A stretch of DNA of 64,000 bases. Origin: JAGLWW01 sp964640225. GTDB lineage: Archaea > Aenigmatarchaeota > Aenigmatarchaeia > PWEA01 > JAGHBM01. The translations under genes were made by a program, and so were the position numbers. Shown one piece after another: positions 8,901 to 16,560 of this stretch; positions within the stretch are counted from its first letter, which is position 1, and each line of letters opens with the position of its first letter. The notes under the pieces are model-generated. The model ran no database searches. It was not told the origin of the DNA and saw only the letters and a list, made by a program, of their open reading frames with translations. The stretch is taken from positions 124,001 through 188,000 of the forward strand of contig CAZXFI010000001.1 of assembly GCA_964640225.1 (NCBI GenBank), in the 5' to 3' direction.

Positions 8901-9742
8901 AGCCAAATTCCGCCCGAGGTCTCGTTGTTGTAGCTGAACCACCCGGAAGAATCGGAAAAAAGTACCTGCCTTGATGTGAAGTTGGTGTTCCTGAATGAAT
9001 TGCCGTGACCGTACTTAACGTTGTAATCGGAATCGGGATTGAAAAACCTGTCCATCACGGTTCCCCCGCTTACAGAATTGTCTGTGCTGTTTTCAAGGGC
9101 AAAAATACTGTTGCCTCCTGTTATGTTATTGTCTGAAAGTGTGTTGTTGTGAGACTTGAATAACTGGAGACAGCCCTGGTTGTAAACAAAAAAATCGTTG
9201 CCCGTTACTTCACTGTTGTTTACGTTGTTAAGTCTCAGTGCATCTCTTGAGCCGAATTTTACGGTGTTGTTCTCAAACTTGCAGCCTGTTGAGTTAACAA
9301 GGGAAATGCCTCCGTAAAAGAAAGCAACCGTGTTGTTTCTTACCGTAAGATTGAAAACGTTCTGAAAAACCATCGTAGTGGAAAATCCTGTACCAATATA
9401 GCCATTGTCCAAAATTCCACCGTCTGATGTATTGGAGTAATATATGGCGTAACTGCTGCCAAAGCTGCTCATGTTCACCTCGCAGTTCCTTATCGTGACG
9501 TTGTTGAAGCCGGTGTTGTTTATCCCGTAGGAGCCGTTGCTTTCCAGCTGGTGGCCTGCGCAATCCAGTGTTACGCTAGAGGCATTTATGTAAAGGATTG
9601 TTCCGGTGCACCCGGTTATGTTGTAGCTGAGAACTGTGCTCTCATTCACGTAGCCACCGCAGGCCAAATCCGCCCTTACCAGGCCCGGAAGCAGGGCTAT
9701 CACAGCCAGCGCCGCAAGAACGCAAGTTTTCCCAGACACCAT
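5993..9742 (-). CDS. Giant secreted adhesin: beta-helix, DUF2341, repeated Ig-like modules
   Basis: This 1249-residue protein has a Sec signal peptide (residues 1-24, ending LVRA|D). Residues about 45-270 are right-handed beta-helix repeats of the NosD type, full of asparagine. A module starting PPKYWDNSTNST at 371 and ending near 803 recurs at 897-1163. In the first copy a DUF2341-type domain (WWNSSFRKCRNITV, from about 415) is inserted; in the second a cysteine-rich segment (about 940-1095) is inserted. The C-terminus (about 1165-1249) looks like a carboxypeptidase-regulatory beta-sandwich. Dozens of sequons indicate heavy N-glycosylation. No membrane anchor is visible, so it is presumably held by the pilus or surface. 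A TATA-like stretch about 26 nt upstream suggests a leaderless transcript. Confidence 0.85.
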   Translation of the reverse strand: MVSGKTCVLAALAVIALLPGLVRADLACGGYVNESTVLSYNITGCTGTILYINASSVTLDCAGHQLESNGSYGINNTGFNNVTIRNCEVNMSSFGSSYAIYYSNTSDGGILDNGYIGTGFSTTMVFQNVFNLTVRNNTVAFFYGGISLVNSTGCKFENNTVKFGSRDALRLNNVNNSEVTGNDFFVYNQGCLQLFKSHNNTLSDNNITGGNSIFALENSTDNSVSGGTVMDRFFNPDSDYNVKYGHGNSFRNTNFTSRQVLFSDSSGWFSYNNETSGGIWLNTTVNKPSILERDFLNINQTLVQWNETNISGKGVVATYNISGLLPDTYYNVYNNSVLTYGLETDENGTLSQFTVLLGSEHEIKVEKDEEPPKYWDNSTNSTLAGEPVEFRLRWTDGGLSGYVFSMYNETYLSQGWWNSSFRKCRNITVNPMNDYQHRLVLNTTSFNYSLSNDDGSDVRIVNSSCAGGGQEMPYWIEEWNETSESVVWFRGDNSSTQVYSVYYNYTDAEPKSNGTEVFELFDDFSADTDGEWDYEASGNDDFYSRDMGLEMGSARLIMEVKINDIYSRNWAHNTISMGLSNNSGPDMYVNNSLNHWTRTNTDGGADQTHPECKFYARNDTGSAVDGTGFWITESETYNMEQFFNSTQTGLRVWDASDGSLVKSSNLYVNPLGVRYQAFRLGGHNCNGQNEFAWVSGSPSYLKLYSEGSNYGCDDSWQEFHVYWVFVSKYNSSESVSLGEEQDCLGGAWVNDSWSSFPSGGMEDWSNVTREVTGEVGATVWWKVYANDTSDNWNASENFTFVTANLAPPGITVVNPQNVTYNSLPIDLNITTNETAVWCGWNLNDTGSNTTMSGSGTVWWYSIDSIPQGTHRLYVYCNDSSGDMGFNASVYFTYDVTPPKYWEHSTNSTYAGEPVLFSLRWTDGGLDGYVFSLCNGTWNGTHCASGNEDYTSKSCNADGSGSSSGVACSGKNENGTDATADGCQDGTSNDWMHLEDIYINGTSFVFGDVVEVKCNVCCYSPGTEYSIAYSNGTGWVNIAYGNCNSGSGSQTCTGFENKSATFAVDSIEGNHSVRCIESWTGCEGAQTCCSGTYDDNDDLNFSVFSGTGGWQNDSWSAFPSGGTEDWSNITKTVNSTVGATVAWKFYANDTSGNWNVSGTYVFVTVNGSILHNLTGKILFWDNATPVSGATVTARIYDGEKLVGEQSNTTDSSGSYFIILQADLEKNRRYLANITAAKGSYNSYLKHYFRL

Positions 9743-9776
9743 GATTAAATTTTGTATTCAAACAATAAAATCGTTT

Positions 9777-10637
9777 CTAAAGCATTATGGTGAACGCAGT
9801 GAAGCCTATCGCAACGAACACTATCAGGTGCTTTAGCCCCGCCAGCACCGAGCCTTCGGACATCTTGCCTATGGCCAGCCCCGAGAAAAAGCCCTGTATT
9901 ATTATCAGGTTCTGGAACACGTCCTTGTAGGCAAGCTCCTCCTCCCCCGCTCCTATGCCGAACTCGGTTGCCCCGCCGAAAACCAGGGACGGCATGAGGA
10001 ATTTCTGCAGGCCTATTATCACGGCAAGGAAAACGAAGTATATCACGTAACCGGTGAGTATCTGTGAGTAGACGTGCGATTTCCTTTCTTCCCTTATTTT
10101 CTCTATCTCCCTTATGCTCTCCCCAACAGACTTGAGCACGTCAGCTATGTTCCCCCCGCTCCTGTGGGTCTCTATTATGGTGGACACGGTCCTCTTGAGC
10201 ACGCGGCTCCCGGTGTCCTTCGCAAGCGTCCTGAGAACCTGGTCAAAAGGTATGCCCCAGTCTATCTGCCCGGACATCTTCCTGACGTACGGGGAGAGAG
10301 CGCCGTAATCATTCTTGGAGGCCGACTCTATGGCCTGGGGAAGCGTCATTCCGGCCTCCACGCCCCCCACCACGTCGTTGAGGAAATCCGGGAATCTTGA
10401 CTCTATCTCCTTGGTGCCCGTGTACTCCCTGTACTTTATGAGCGTGGCCGGCCCCAGCACCAGGGAGGCCCCTACCAGGTTCAGCACCGTGAAAATCTGG
10501 ACAAGCTCCTGGAAAAAGAAGAAGTTCACCGAGATTATACTGACCCCTATCACAAGGGAGCCCAGAACGAAGTACTCCCTCTTTCTGGACACCGCCAGCC
10601 AGCTTTCCAGTCTCTTTCCAAGGTTTTTGAAATTCAT
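9777..10637 (-). CDS. GspF/TadC-like pilus platform membrane protein, second subunit
   Basis: The 286-residue protein has two N-terminal membrane helices, a cytoplasmic helical bundle (LNDVVGGVEAGMTLPQAIES and EIEKIREERKSHVYSQI), and three C-terminal helices. This is the architecture of a type II secretion system F domain (GspF, TadC, half of FlaJ). Such proteins form the inner-membrane platform rotated or flexed by the secretion ATPase. It starts 4 nt after its upstream partner at 10642-11517. Archaeal FlaJ/ArlJ is usually one protein with two F domains; here the halves are separate. Confidence 0.8.
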   Translation of the reverse strand: MNFKNLGKRLESWLAVSRKREYFVLGSLVIGVSIISVNFFFFQELVQIFTVLNLVGASLVLGPATLIKYREYTGTKEIESRFPDFLNDVVGGVEAGMTLPQAIESASKNDYGALSPYVRKMSGQIDWGIPFDQVLRTLAKDTGSRVLKRTVSTIIETHRSGGNIADVLKSVGESIREIEKIREERKSHVYSQILTGYVIYFVFLAVIIGLQKFLMPSLVFGGATEFGIGAGEEELAYKDVFQNLIIIQGFFSGLAIGKMSEGSVLAGLKHLIVFVAIGFTAFTIML

Positions 10638-10641
10638 GGTA

Positions 10642-11517
10642 TCACATGTGCTCCGGTTGCGTGAAGTGTATGAACATTATGAAGGCTATGTTGGTGGCCG
10701 GTATAACCAAATATATTCCCAGGCTCATTATGTCCCCTATGGTCATGCCCTCTATCGTGCCGCCGACCACGTTCATTATGGCCAGTATTGAAATAAGGAA
10801 AAGCGGCGCCGCTATCATCACCGCGGTGTAGAAATCGGCGTAGGTTGAAAGGGCCTGAAGGTGCTCCTCCCTCCTTATCCTGTAAATGAAAAGAGCCTCC
10901 CTTGCCTTTATCTGGAGATAATTCTTCAGGTTTCCCCCGGTCTTTATCGTGGAAAGTATGCCGTAAAGCAGCTCCCTGAAATCGGTTGAGGGTGTATTGG
11001 CGGCCACGTTCTGTATTGCGGTGGTTATGTCCTGGCCGAAACCCTCCACGTTCCTTATTATCTTGGCGGCTTCCCTGCTTATCTCCCCGTACTCACCGAA
11101 CTCGGAAAGCAGCTTGAACAGTATCTTGGGCGGCACGCCGGAGGTGGCTATGGCCGACATGTGGTTTATGGCGAAGGGCAGGTTGAAATCAAGGTTCCTT
11201 TTCCTGCTGAAGGCCTTCTGGTAAGGGTAATAATACAAAAGAGCGAACACGGCTCCCGCGACACCCAGGGAAATAAGGGGAGTCAGGTAAACCAGTATTC
11301 CTGGATATATAACGAGGGTTATAAAAAAAATCACAGGAAGCGAAGCCACGTAAGAGAGCACGGTAGCCAGGAATATGACGGACACGTAGGTTCTTGAAAG
11401 CATTTTCAGTCCGGACTCCCTCATTTTTTTCTTGAGGGGCTCAAAATTTTTTGAATATTTGTCAACGAGCCTGCCGAAAATAATCACGGATATTTTTTTA
11501 AAGTTCAAATACGCCAA
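10642..11517 (-). CDS. GspF/TadB-like pilus platform membrane protein, first subunit
   Basis: I place the start at a TTG (11517), preceded by AGGTGAT three bases upstream and 8 nt after the stop of the KaiC-like gene. The longer frame upstream is a shadow of that gene. The 292-residue product has paired membrane helices near residues 45-90, a cytoplasmic F-domain bundle (NLPFAINHMSAIATSGVPP, GGNLKNYLQIKARE), and C-terminal helices. Together with the next gene it supplies the two F domains of a FlaJ/TadBC-like platform. Confidence 0.8.
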   Translation of the reverse strand: MAYLNFKKISVIIFGRLVDKYSKNFEPLKKKMRESGLKMLSRTYVSVIFLATVLSYVASLPVIFFITLVIYPGILVYLTPLISLGVAGAVFALLYYYPYQKAFSRKRNLDFNLPFAINHMSAIATSGVPPKILFKLLSEFGEYGEISREAAKIIRNVEGFGQDITTAIQNVAANTPSTDFRELLYGILSTIKTGGNLKNYLQIKAREALFIYRIRREEHLQALSTYADFYTAVMIAAPLFLISILAIMNVVGGTIEGMTIGDIMSLGIYLVIPATNIAFIMFIHFTQPEHM

Positions 11518-11525
11518 CGAATCAC

Positions 11526-12218
11526 CTATACGAAGGACTTGGTCTCTTCCTTCGGATACACCACTATCCCTTTCTCCGTTATGGAGTAGGGGTGTATGTT
11601 CTCCGAGTGCGCGGAGCCCCTCATTTTCCACACGTGTATGGCCCTGGCAAAGCTGGTTTCCCTCGGTATCCTGTATAAAACTATTACGTCATCAGCAACG
11701 TGCTCCTCAACCCCGAAAGTGCTCAGGAGCCTCGGGTTTCCCGTGGGTATTTCCGATGTGAGCACCGAAGTGCAGCCCGACCTCTTGAGCATCCTGCCCA
11801 CGTTGAATATGGCGGACCTGAGGTCGGACTGGTTCCTTATGTTCAGACCTAGCCCGGTTATGCTGTCTATGACGACCCGCTCGGCCCCTATCTCATGTAT
11901 GTTATTTTCTATCAGGCCGTATATGTCCTCTATGTGGAGCGGGTCGTACTTCACGAAGGTAATCATGCCCTCCTGCTCGTACTTGTCAAAGTGCCACCCG
12001 AAGTTTTTCATGTTCCTCTTCACGTCCTCGGTCCTCTCCTCAAAGGACACGAAAATTCCCGGGGAATTGAAAAACCTGGCTGAGTTGTAAAGGTACTGGC
12101 AGGCCATTATGGTTTTGCCGGTCCCTGCCATTCCCGTTATCAGGACCAGGTCCGAAGGCAGGAAACCTCCACCCAGTATCTCGTCCAGTCCCGGTATGTT
12201 TGTCCTTACTCTCTCCAT
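11526..12218 (-). CDS. KaiC-like RecA-family ATPase in FlaH position
   Basis: This 230-residue single-domain KaiC/RadA-like ATPase carries the Walker A motif GMAGTGKT (residues 29-36), a Walker B VVIDS ending at residue 119, and the family opening NIPGLDEILGGGFLPSDLVL. It lies between the secretion ATPase and the platform genes, where archaellum operons carry FlaH/ArlH, so a motor-regulatory role is likely. Three further paralogs are at 29497, 31320 and 32030. The 4-nt spacing to the upstream gene indicates a single operon. Confidence 0.85.
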   Translation of the reverse strand: MERVRTNIPGLDEILGGGFLPSDLVLITGMAGTGKTIMACQYLYNSARFFNSPGIFVSFEERTEDVKRNMKNFGWHFDKYEQEGMITFVKYDPLHIEDIYGLIENNIHEIGAERVVIDSITGLGLNIRNQSDLRSAIFNVGRMLKRSGCTSVLTSEIPTGNPRLLSTFGVEEHVADDVIVLYRIPRETSFARAIHVWKMRGSAHSENIHPYSITEKGIVVYPKEETKSFV

Positions 12219-12222
12219 AAAA

Positions 12223-13866
12223 CTAACCTTTCTTCTTTTTCAGCCCGTCGAGCATCTTGCTGACCGCGGGTATGTCCTTCATGACCTCTTTGGGGCTTAT
12301 GTGGTACTGGGAAACTATCCTACTTACCTCTTTCCAGTGCACGACATTTTTGTCAACCATCCACCTGAGTATTTTTTCCCTGTTTTTTATCTCCTTTCTT
12401 ACTTCCTCCAGCGTCATGCCCCTGAAGCTGGCTATCTTGTTCAGGACGTAGCTTCCCTCTCCCTTGTCAAAGCTGTCCCTGGAGGAAATCCACCTGAAAA
12501 CAGAGCCCGACCTCACCGAGCCGCTGGATTCCACGGACTCTATCTCGTCAATGCTCTTTATCCTTCTTGCGGACTTGCCTTTCTCCTTCGCGTGGGTGAG
12601 CGTGACCACCAGGTCCAGTATCTCCACCAGGCTGGGCGAAAGCTCTATCGGAGGAGACTGTAGCCTCTTTATCACCGTGGAAACCCCCGCGGCGTGCATG
12701 GTGCCTATGGATGGGTGGCCCGAAGCCATTCCCTGGAACATCACCGAGGCCTCCTTGCCTCTTATCTCCCCGACTATCACGTAATCCGGGTTTTGCCTGA
12801 AGCTTTCCTTCAGCAGGTCAAACATGCTCACCTCCCCGTACCTCTCCCCAGTGGGCTCCATGGCACCGAATCCCATCCTTGTTACGGAGGGAATCCAGTT
12901 CTCGTGCGGAAGCTGCAGCTCCCTTGTGTCCTCTATTGAGACTATCTTGAACTCGGGAGGTATGAAAAGGCTTATGGCGTTAAGCATGGTGGTCTTTCCC
13001 GTGGCCGTGCCCCCGCATATCAGCATGGAGATCCCGGACTCAATGCAGAACCACAGGTATGCCATGGCCTCCACGGAGGAGGTTTCCAGGTTTATCAGGT
13101 CTATGGGGGACATGGGCTCGGAGCTGAATTTCCTTATGGAGAACGTGGGGCCCTTTGTGGTGACATCCTCTGCCAGGGAAGCCTGCACTCTGCTCCCGTC
13201 AGGCAGGGCCCCGTCCAGGAGCGGCTCGGCGTAGCTTATGTACCGGCCGCACCTCTCTGAAAGCTTTACCACGAAGTTCTTTAGCCTGTCATTGTCCTTG
13301 AACATAATATTGGTCTCTATGGAGCCCAGTTTCTTGTGAACCACGTAGATGGGAATGTTAAGCCCGTCGCAGGAAATGTCCTCTATGTAGGGGTCGTGCA
13401 TGAGCGGCTCTATATCGTTGAGCCCCACGAAGTCCCTGTAGATGTAGTACATTATCTTGTTGTAGGAAACGTTGTCCAGCTCTATCTCTATCTCGTCCAG
13501 TATCTTCCTTACCTTGTCCTCCAGGTACTCAAACGCCTTGTCCGCGTTCTTCACGGAGGAAAGGTGTATATCCACAACCTCCACCAGGCTCTCCTTTATC
13601 TTTGCGTAAACATCCTGCTCTTTCTTGCCCAATTTGGGCTCCTTCAGCCTGTAGAGCAGCCCCCCTTCAACGTCGCTCCACTTTATGTGGACGTAAGAAA
13701 AAGGCTCCAGAAGGGGGTACGTTGTCCTGAATTTCTTTATCTCCTTTATCTTTGGAAAAACTATGAGCTTGTCGGGAACTTTCATTATGAACTTAAGGCC
13801 CTCGCTCTTTCCGGGTTTCTCCCTCAAAGCTCCCCTGAGGCTTTTTATCTTCTCTACAAAATCCAT
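12223..13866 (-). CDS. Type II/IV secretion (FlaI/TadA-like) ATPase
   Basis: The 547-residue hexameric secretion ATPase powers pilus assembly. It shows Walker A GGTATGKT (about 285-292), an Asp box (IEDTREL, about 311-317), Walker B DYVIVGEIRG (361-370) and a His box GHPSIGTMHA (about 383-392). The N-terminal third matches the archaeal FlaI/TadA N-domain. It starts 8 nt after eS26 and precedes the KaiC-like and platform genes. Whether it drives a pilus or an archaellum cannot be settled; the many pilins and the adhesin, and no recognisable FlaG/F/D genes, favour an adhesive pilus. Confidence 0.9.
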   Translation of the reverse strand: MDFVEKIKSLRGALREKPGKSEGLKFIMKVPDKLIVFPKIKEIKKFRTTYPLLEPFSYVHIKWSDVEGGLLYRLKEPKLGKKEQDVYAKIKESLVEVVDIHLSSVKNADKAFEYLEDKVRKILDEIEIELDNVSYNKIMYYIYRDFVGLNDIEPLMHDPYIEDISCDGLNIPIYVVHKKLGSIETNIMFKDNDRLKNFVVKLSERCGRYISYAEPLLDGALPDGSRVQASLAEDVTTKGPTFSIRKFSSEPMSPIDLINLETSSVEAMAYLWFCIESGISMLICGGTATGKTTMLNAISLFIPPEFKIVSIEDTRELQLPHENWIPSVTRMGFGAMEPTGERYGEVSMFDLLKESFRQNPDYVIVGEIRGKEASVMFQGMASGHPSIGTMHAAGVSTVIKRLQSPPIELSPSLVEILDLVVTLTHAKEKGKSARRIKSIDEIESVESSGSVRSGSVFRWISSRDSFDKGEGSYVLNKIASFRGMTLEEVRKEIKNREKILRWMVDKNVVHWKEVSRIVSQYHISPKEVMKDIPAVSKMLDGLKKKKG

Positions 13867-13874
13867 CTTAACCC

Positions 13875-14135
13875 CTATCTGCTGCTTCTTTTTACCACGC
13901 TGTGAAACCTAGCGCATTTGGGGCATATGTACTGCTTCTGCTGTATGGTGTGTATGCTCTGCCTGTCCAGCTCCTTCCTCAGCACGGGGTCGGTAATCCT
14001 GAACCCCCTTCTCCTGGTTATGCACTTCCACCTGGGAACTTTGGAGCCGCAGAGGCTGCACCTTACGGTGGATTCCCTTCCTCTTTCCCTTCCGTGGTCG
14101 TAACCTCTCTTGTATGGCGCTTTTGCTTTTGGAAT
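13875..14135 (-). CDS. rps26e: Ribosomal protein eS26, with an ATT start codon
   Basis: Translation of the minus strand gives an 86-residue protein after the start codon with the eS26 pattern: a basic N-terminus (PKAKAPYKRGYDHGRERGRE), CSLCG and CPKC zinc-ribbon pairs, and the conserved ITDPVLRKELDRQ. It was missed by ATG/GTG/TTG start rules because the codon before the invariant Pro-Lys is ATT. A GGAGGGGAT Shine-Dalgarno sits four bases upstream, the same spacing as in rtcB. No ATG, GTG or TTG is available in frame upstream. eS26 lies in the small subunit near the mRNA exit. It heads the pilus operon, 8 nt before the ATPase gene. Confidence 0.85.
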   Translation of the reverse strand: MPKAKAPYKRGYDHGRERGRESTVRCSLCGSKVPRWKCITRRRGFRITDPVLRKELDRQSIHTIQQKQYICPKCARFHSVVKRSSR

Positions 14136-14165
14136 AAATATCCCCTCCTTTATAATTAGATAGGG

Positions 14166-14197
14166 TTATTAAATAAATTATTAGAAAGCATATATAC
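14166..14197. promoter_or_regulatory. Divergent TATA boxes for eS26 and archease
   Basis: On the minus strand an AATTTATTTAATAA stretch lies about 31-45 nt before the eS26 start. On the plus strand CATATATAC at 14189-14197 lies about 32-40 nt before the archease ATG. Both positions fit archaeal TBP sites. Confidence 0.5.
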
Positions 14198-14228
14198 TTT
14201 ACAAGGCCCGTTTTTCATGGGTGTTTTT

Positions 14229-14645
14229 ATGTACGAATTCATAGAAGACCTGACCTCAGACGTGATGTTCGTGGCCGAGGCCCCGGACCTAGCTTCGCTT
14301 CTAGAGGAGTCCGCCAGGGCCCTTTTTGACGTGGTTTGCAACCGCAAGGCCGTAGAACCAAAAGAGAATGTACGGATTGTAGTAGAAGCCGAAACTCCTG
14401 AAAAACTCCTGTACGAATGGTTGTCACGGCTGCTCACCGAGTCTGATTCCAACGAGCTTTTCTTTTCAGAATTTCAAGTCTCTGTTTCGGAGCAGGATGG
14501 CAAGCTCGTGGCCAGGGGCGAGGCTTTGGGAGAACCTTACTCACAAGAGAAAAGCGGAACAGTGGTCAAGGGCATAACCCTGTACGGCTTTGAGGTGGAA
14601 AAAACAGAAAAGGGCTACAGGGCAAGGGTGGCCTGCGATATCTGA
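14229..14645 (+). CDS. Archease (RtcB activator)
   Basis: The 138-residue product matches archease: YEFIEDLTSDVMFVAEAPDL near the start and VKGITLYGFEVEKTEKGYRA near the end. Archease speeds guanylylation and turnover of the RNA ligase RtcB in tRNA splicing. The first aspartate-rich segment (EDLTSD) and the C-terminal Asp of VACDI fit its metal-binding ends. I chose the ATG at 14229, five bases after a GGGTG Shine-Dalgarno, over the ATG at 14217. Its partner rtcB is at 19069 on the same strand, with an A+T-rich operon of opposite orientation between them. Confidence 0.88.
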   Translation: MYEFIEDLTSDVMFVAEAPDLASLLEESARALFDVVCNRKAVEPKENVRIVVEAETPEKLLYEWLSRLLTESDSNELFFSEFQVSVSEQDGKLVARGEALGEPYSQEKSGTVVKGITLYGFEVEKTEKGYRARVACDI

Positions 14646-14652
14646 TGTTAAT

Positions 14653-15672
14653 TCAAATCACACCGCTTTCATCAATCGAGAACAGGTTATGTTCCGAATC
14701 CAGTGAGGCTTCGACGCACAAAGGAACTGTTATCATCGGGTCAGTATGACCGATATCCACTTCAGTTAGTACAGGAATGTCAATATTTTTCACGTGTTTG
14801 GTAATTATTTTCCGAAGTTTTATCCTTTCTTCTCTGCTGTATCCGTACCCTCTTCCAACTACAAGCCCCTTTATTACGTCAAAAACACCGTGATTTATCA
14901 AGTCCGTTATCTCAGAATCAACGTACTCCAAAGGCTCTCCTTTCGTGAAATCCTGACCCTCCGGTATATCCAGAAAGAGTATTTTGTTTTTGTAATTAAG
15001 TTCAAATTTTGTTCCATTTAATTTAATGATGGACGGTAGGCATCCTCCGACTATCTGACCTTTGACCGAACCGGGATTGACCCATACGAATCCGTTATTT
15101 GTATTCATTTTTCTTGGCCTCTTGGTATCTTCTTTTCTGGACCAATCTAAGTTCTCGTCTGTCCACTCCCTTGAAGGTTCTATCCTCCCGACTTCCTGTG
15201 AAAGACATCTCAAAAAGTATTTCATTGTATAATCAATCGGTCTCGGGAATTCTCCGAACTGGGTCATTGCCGCCGGACCGTAAAATGTCACAAGACCTGC
15301 CATTTTATTGAAAGCGTGATGAAGTATTGTTATATCAGAATATCCGCAAAATATTTTTGGGTTCTTTCTGATAATACCGTAATCTATACGATTGACAAGC
15401 TCATTGGAGGAAAGTCCTCCTATATTACATACTATAGCTTTGACTTCGGTATCCGAGAAACAATCATGGATATCATCCAGTCTGTTCTGAATTGTCCCTG
15501 CTCTTCCGTCTAGAAACGTTCTTGTAGTTTTAAATTCCCTCGTCTTAAAGCCAAATTCCTTGATAGCTTTTTCGGCATTGTCGATTCTATGCTGAAAAAG
15601 TCCGCCCAAGCCACTGGAAGGTGCTATAAAAGCAACAGTATCTCCTTTTTCAAGTTTTTTTGCCTTTAAAAT
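14653..15672 (-). CDS. MccF/LD-carboxypeptidase-like S66 peptidase, ATT start
   Basis: The protein matches the S66 family, subgroup MccF: GGLSSNELVNRIDYGIIRKN, the nucleophile motif CGYSDIT, GLVTFYGPAAM, and the His motif VDIGHTDPMITVPL. MccF cleaves peptidyl or aminoacyl nucleotides such as processed microcin C and gives self-immunity; relatives recycle murein peptides, which archaea lack. The family's N-terminus (LEKGDTVAFIAPSSGLGG) is encoded upstream of the TTG at 15609, back to a stop. The only plausible initiator is an ATT at 15672, four bases after GGAGGTGGT. That gives 339 residues. It is the last gene of an A+T-rich operon. Confidence 0.8.
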   Translation of the reverse strand: MLKAKKLEKGDTVAFIAPSSGLGGLFQHRIDNAEKAIKEFGFKTREFKTTRTFLDGRAGTIQNRLDDIHDCFSDTEVKAIVCNIGGLSSNELVNRIDYGIIRKNPKIFCGYSDITILHHAFNKMAGLVTFYGPAAMTQFGEFPRPIDYTMKYFLRCLSQEVGRIEPSREWTDENLDWSRKEDTKRPRKMNTNNGFVWVNPGSVKGQIVGGCLPSIIKLNGTKFELNYKNKILFLDIPEGQDFTKGEPLEYVDSEITDLINHGVFDVIKGLVVGRGYGYSREERIKLRKIITKHVKNIDIPVLTEVDIGHTDPMITVPLCVEASLDSEHNLFSIDESGVI

Positions 15673-15716
15673 TCAAACCACCTCCATAGATAAATAGAAT
15701 AAACAAATTAATAACA

Positions 15717-16553
15717 TTATTTTTTACCGATTACAAACAAATTGTTTCCTCTTCCAGAGGCATCCTCATTTAAAATCAATTCCTTCTCTATTGAAAAAAT
15801 TTTTAGGTAGTTTTTGTTTGAAAGCAGGGTATCTATTTTTTTCGTGGAACCCTTCAATCTGGTCTCTTCGTATCCGGGATATAAAGACACAGGAAACCCG
15901 TACACTGATACGTTTTTTAACCCGTTCTTTCTATAAATCTCTTTAATTCCGCTTGGTGTAAAAAATTTTATTTCAGGCATATCGTCGCAGAAAACTCCTG
16001 TCGATGTTTTAGATATTTTATCTGAAGCGGAAATATTACCCTGAGTAAGATTAAAAAAAACTCCATGATACTTGTTAGGTACAACAGATATCAAGTAGCC
16101 TCCTTTCTTTAGAACTCTATACATCTCCGAGACAGCCTTCTCTGGGTTACATAAGAATCCCAAAACATTGTATAAATTTATCACGAGATCATATTCGCAA
16201 TTTCTCTGGTCTATCATATTTTCAATATTTCCTATCACAATATCTGACCTTTCGTCCAATTTATTATGTTTTATCTTATCTTTTGCCACTCCTGTCATAT
16301 CTTCCGAAATATCGTATAGAATACCTTCGGAATTTTTAAAATTCTCCAAAATTTTAATAAACCACCTTCCCGTCCCGCCACCAGCGTCCAAAAATTTAAA
16401 TTTTGATGTTTTTCTCATATCTTCTAAAGCAAATCTATTTAGCAGGTACCATAGAAGTTTATCAGAAAGATTCCAATATATCTGTTTTTCCACTAGGTCA
16501 TATTCAGTACACTTTTTTTTAAAATATTCTATAACATTTTTTTCTGAATACAT
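15717..16553 (-). CDS. Class I SAM-dependent methyltransferase
   Basis: I start at the ATG at 16553, 7 nt after the upstream stop; a longer frame overlaps that gene. The 278-residue protein has SAM motif I FLDAGGGTGRW, an acidic strand-2 end (LYDIS), and VINLYNVLGFLCNP with MYRVLKKGGYLISVVPNK, typical of the Methyltransf_11 group. The substrate is unknown. Position between two synthetase-like genes and an MccF-like peptidase suggests tailoring of the same product or protection of a target RNA (inference). Confidence 0.8.
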   Translation of the reverse strand: MYSEKNVIEYFKKKCTEYDLVEKQIYWNLSDKLLWYLLNRFALEDMRKTSKFKFLDAGGGTGRWFIKILENFKNSEGILYDISEDMTGVAKDKIKHNKLDERSDIVIGNIENMIDQRNCEYDLVINLYNVLGFLCNPEKAVSEMYRVLKKGGYLISVVPNKYHGVFFNLTQGNISASDKISKTSTGVFCDDMPEIKFFTPSGIKEIYRKNGLKNVSVYGFPVSLYPGYEETRLKGSTKKIDTLLSNKNYLKIFSIEKELILNEDASGRGNNLFVIGKK

Positions 16554-16560
16554 AAACCGG

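Noticed and set aside
11518..11631. N-terminal extension of the platform protein
   Set aside because: It is a frame of the KaiC-like gene; a TTG with ideal Shine-Dalgarno spacing lies at 11517.
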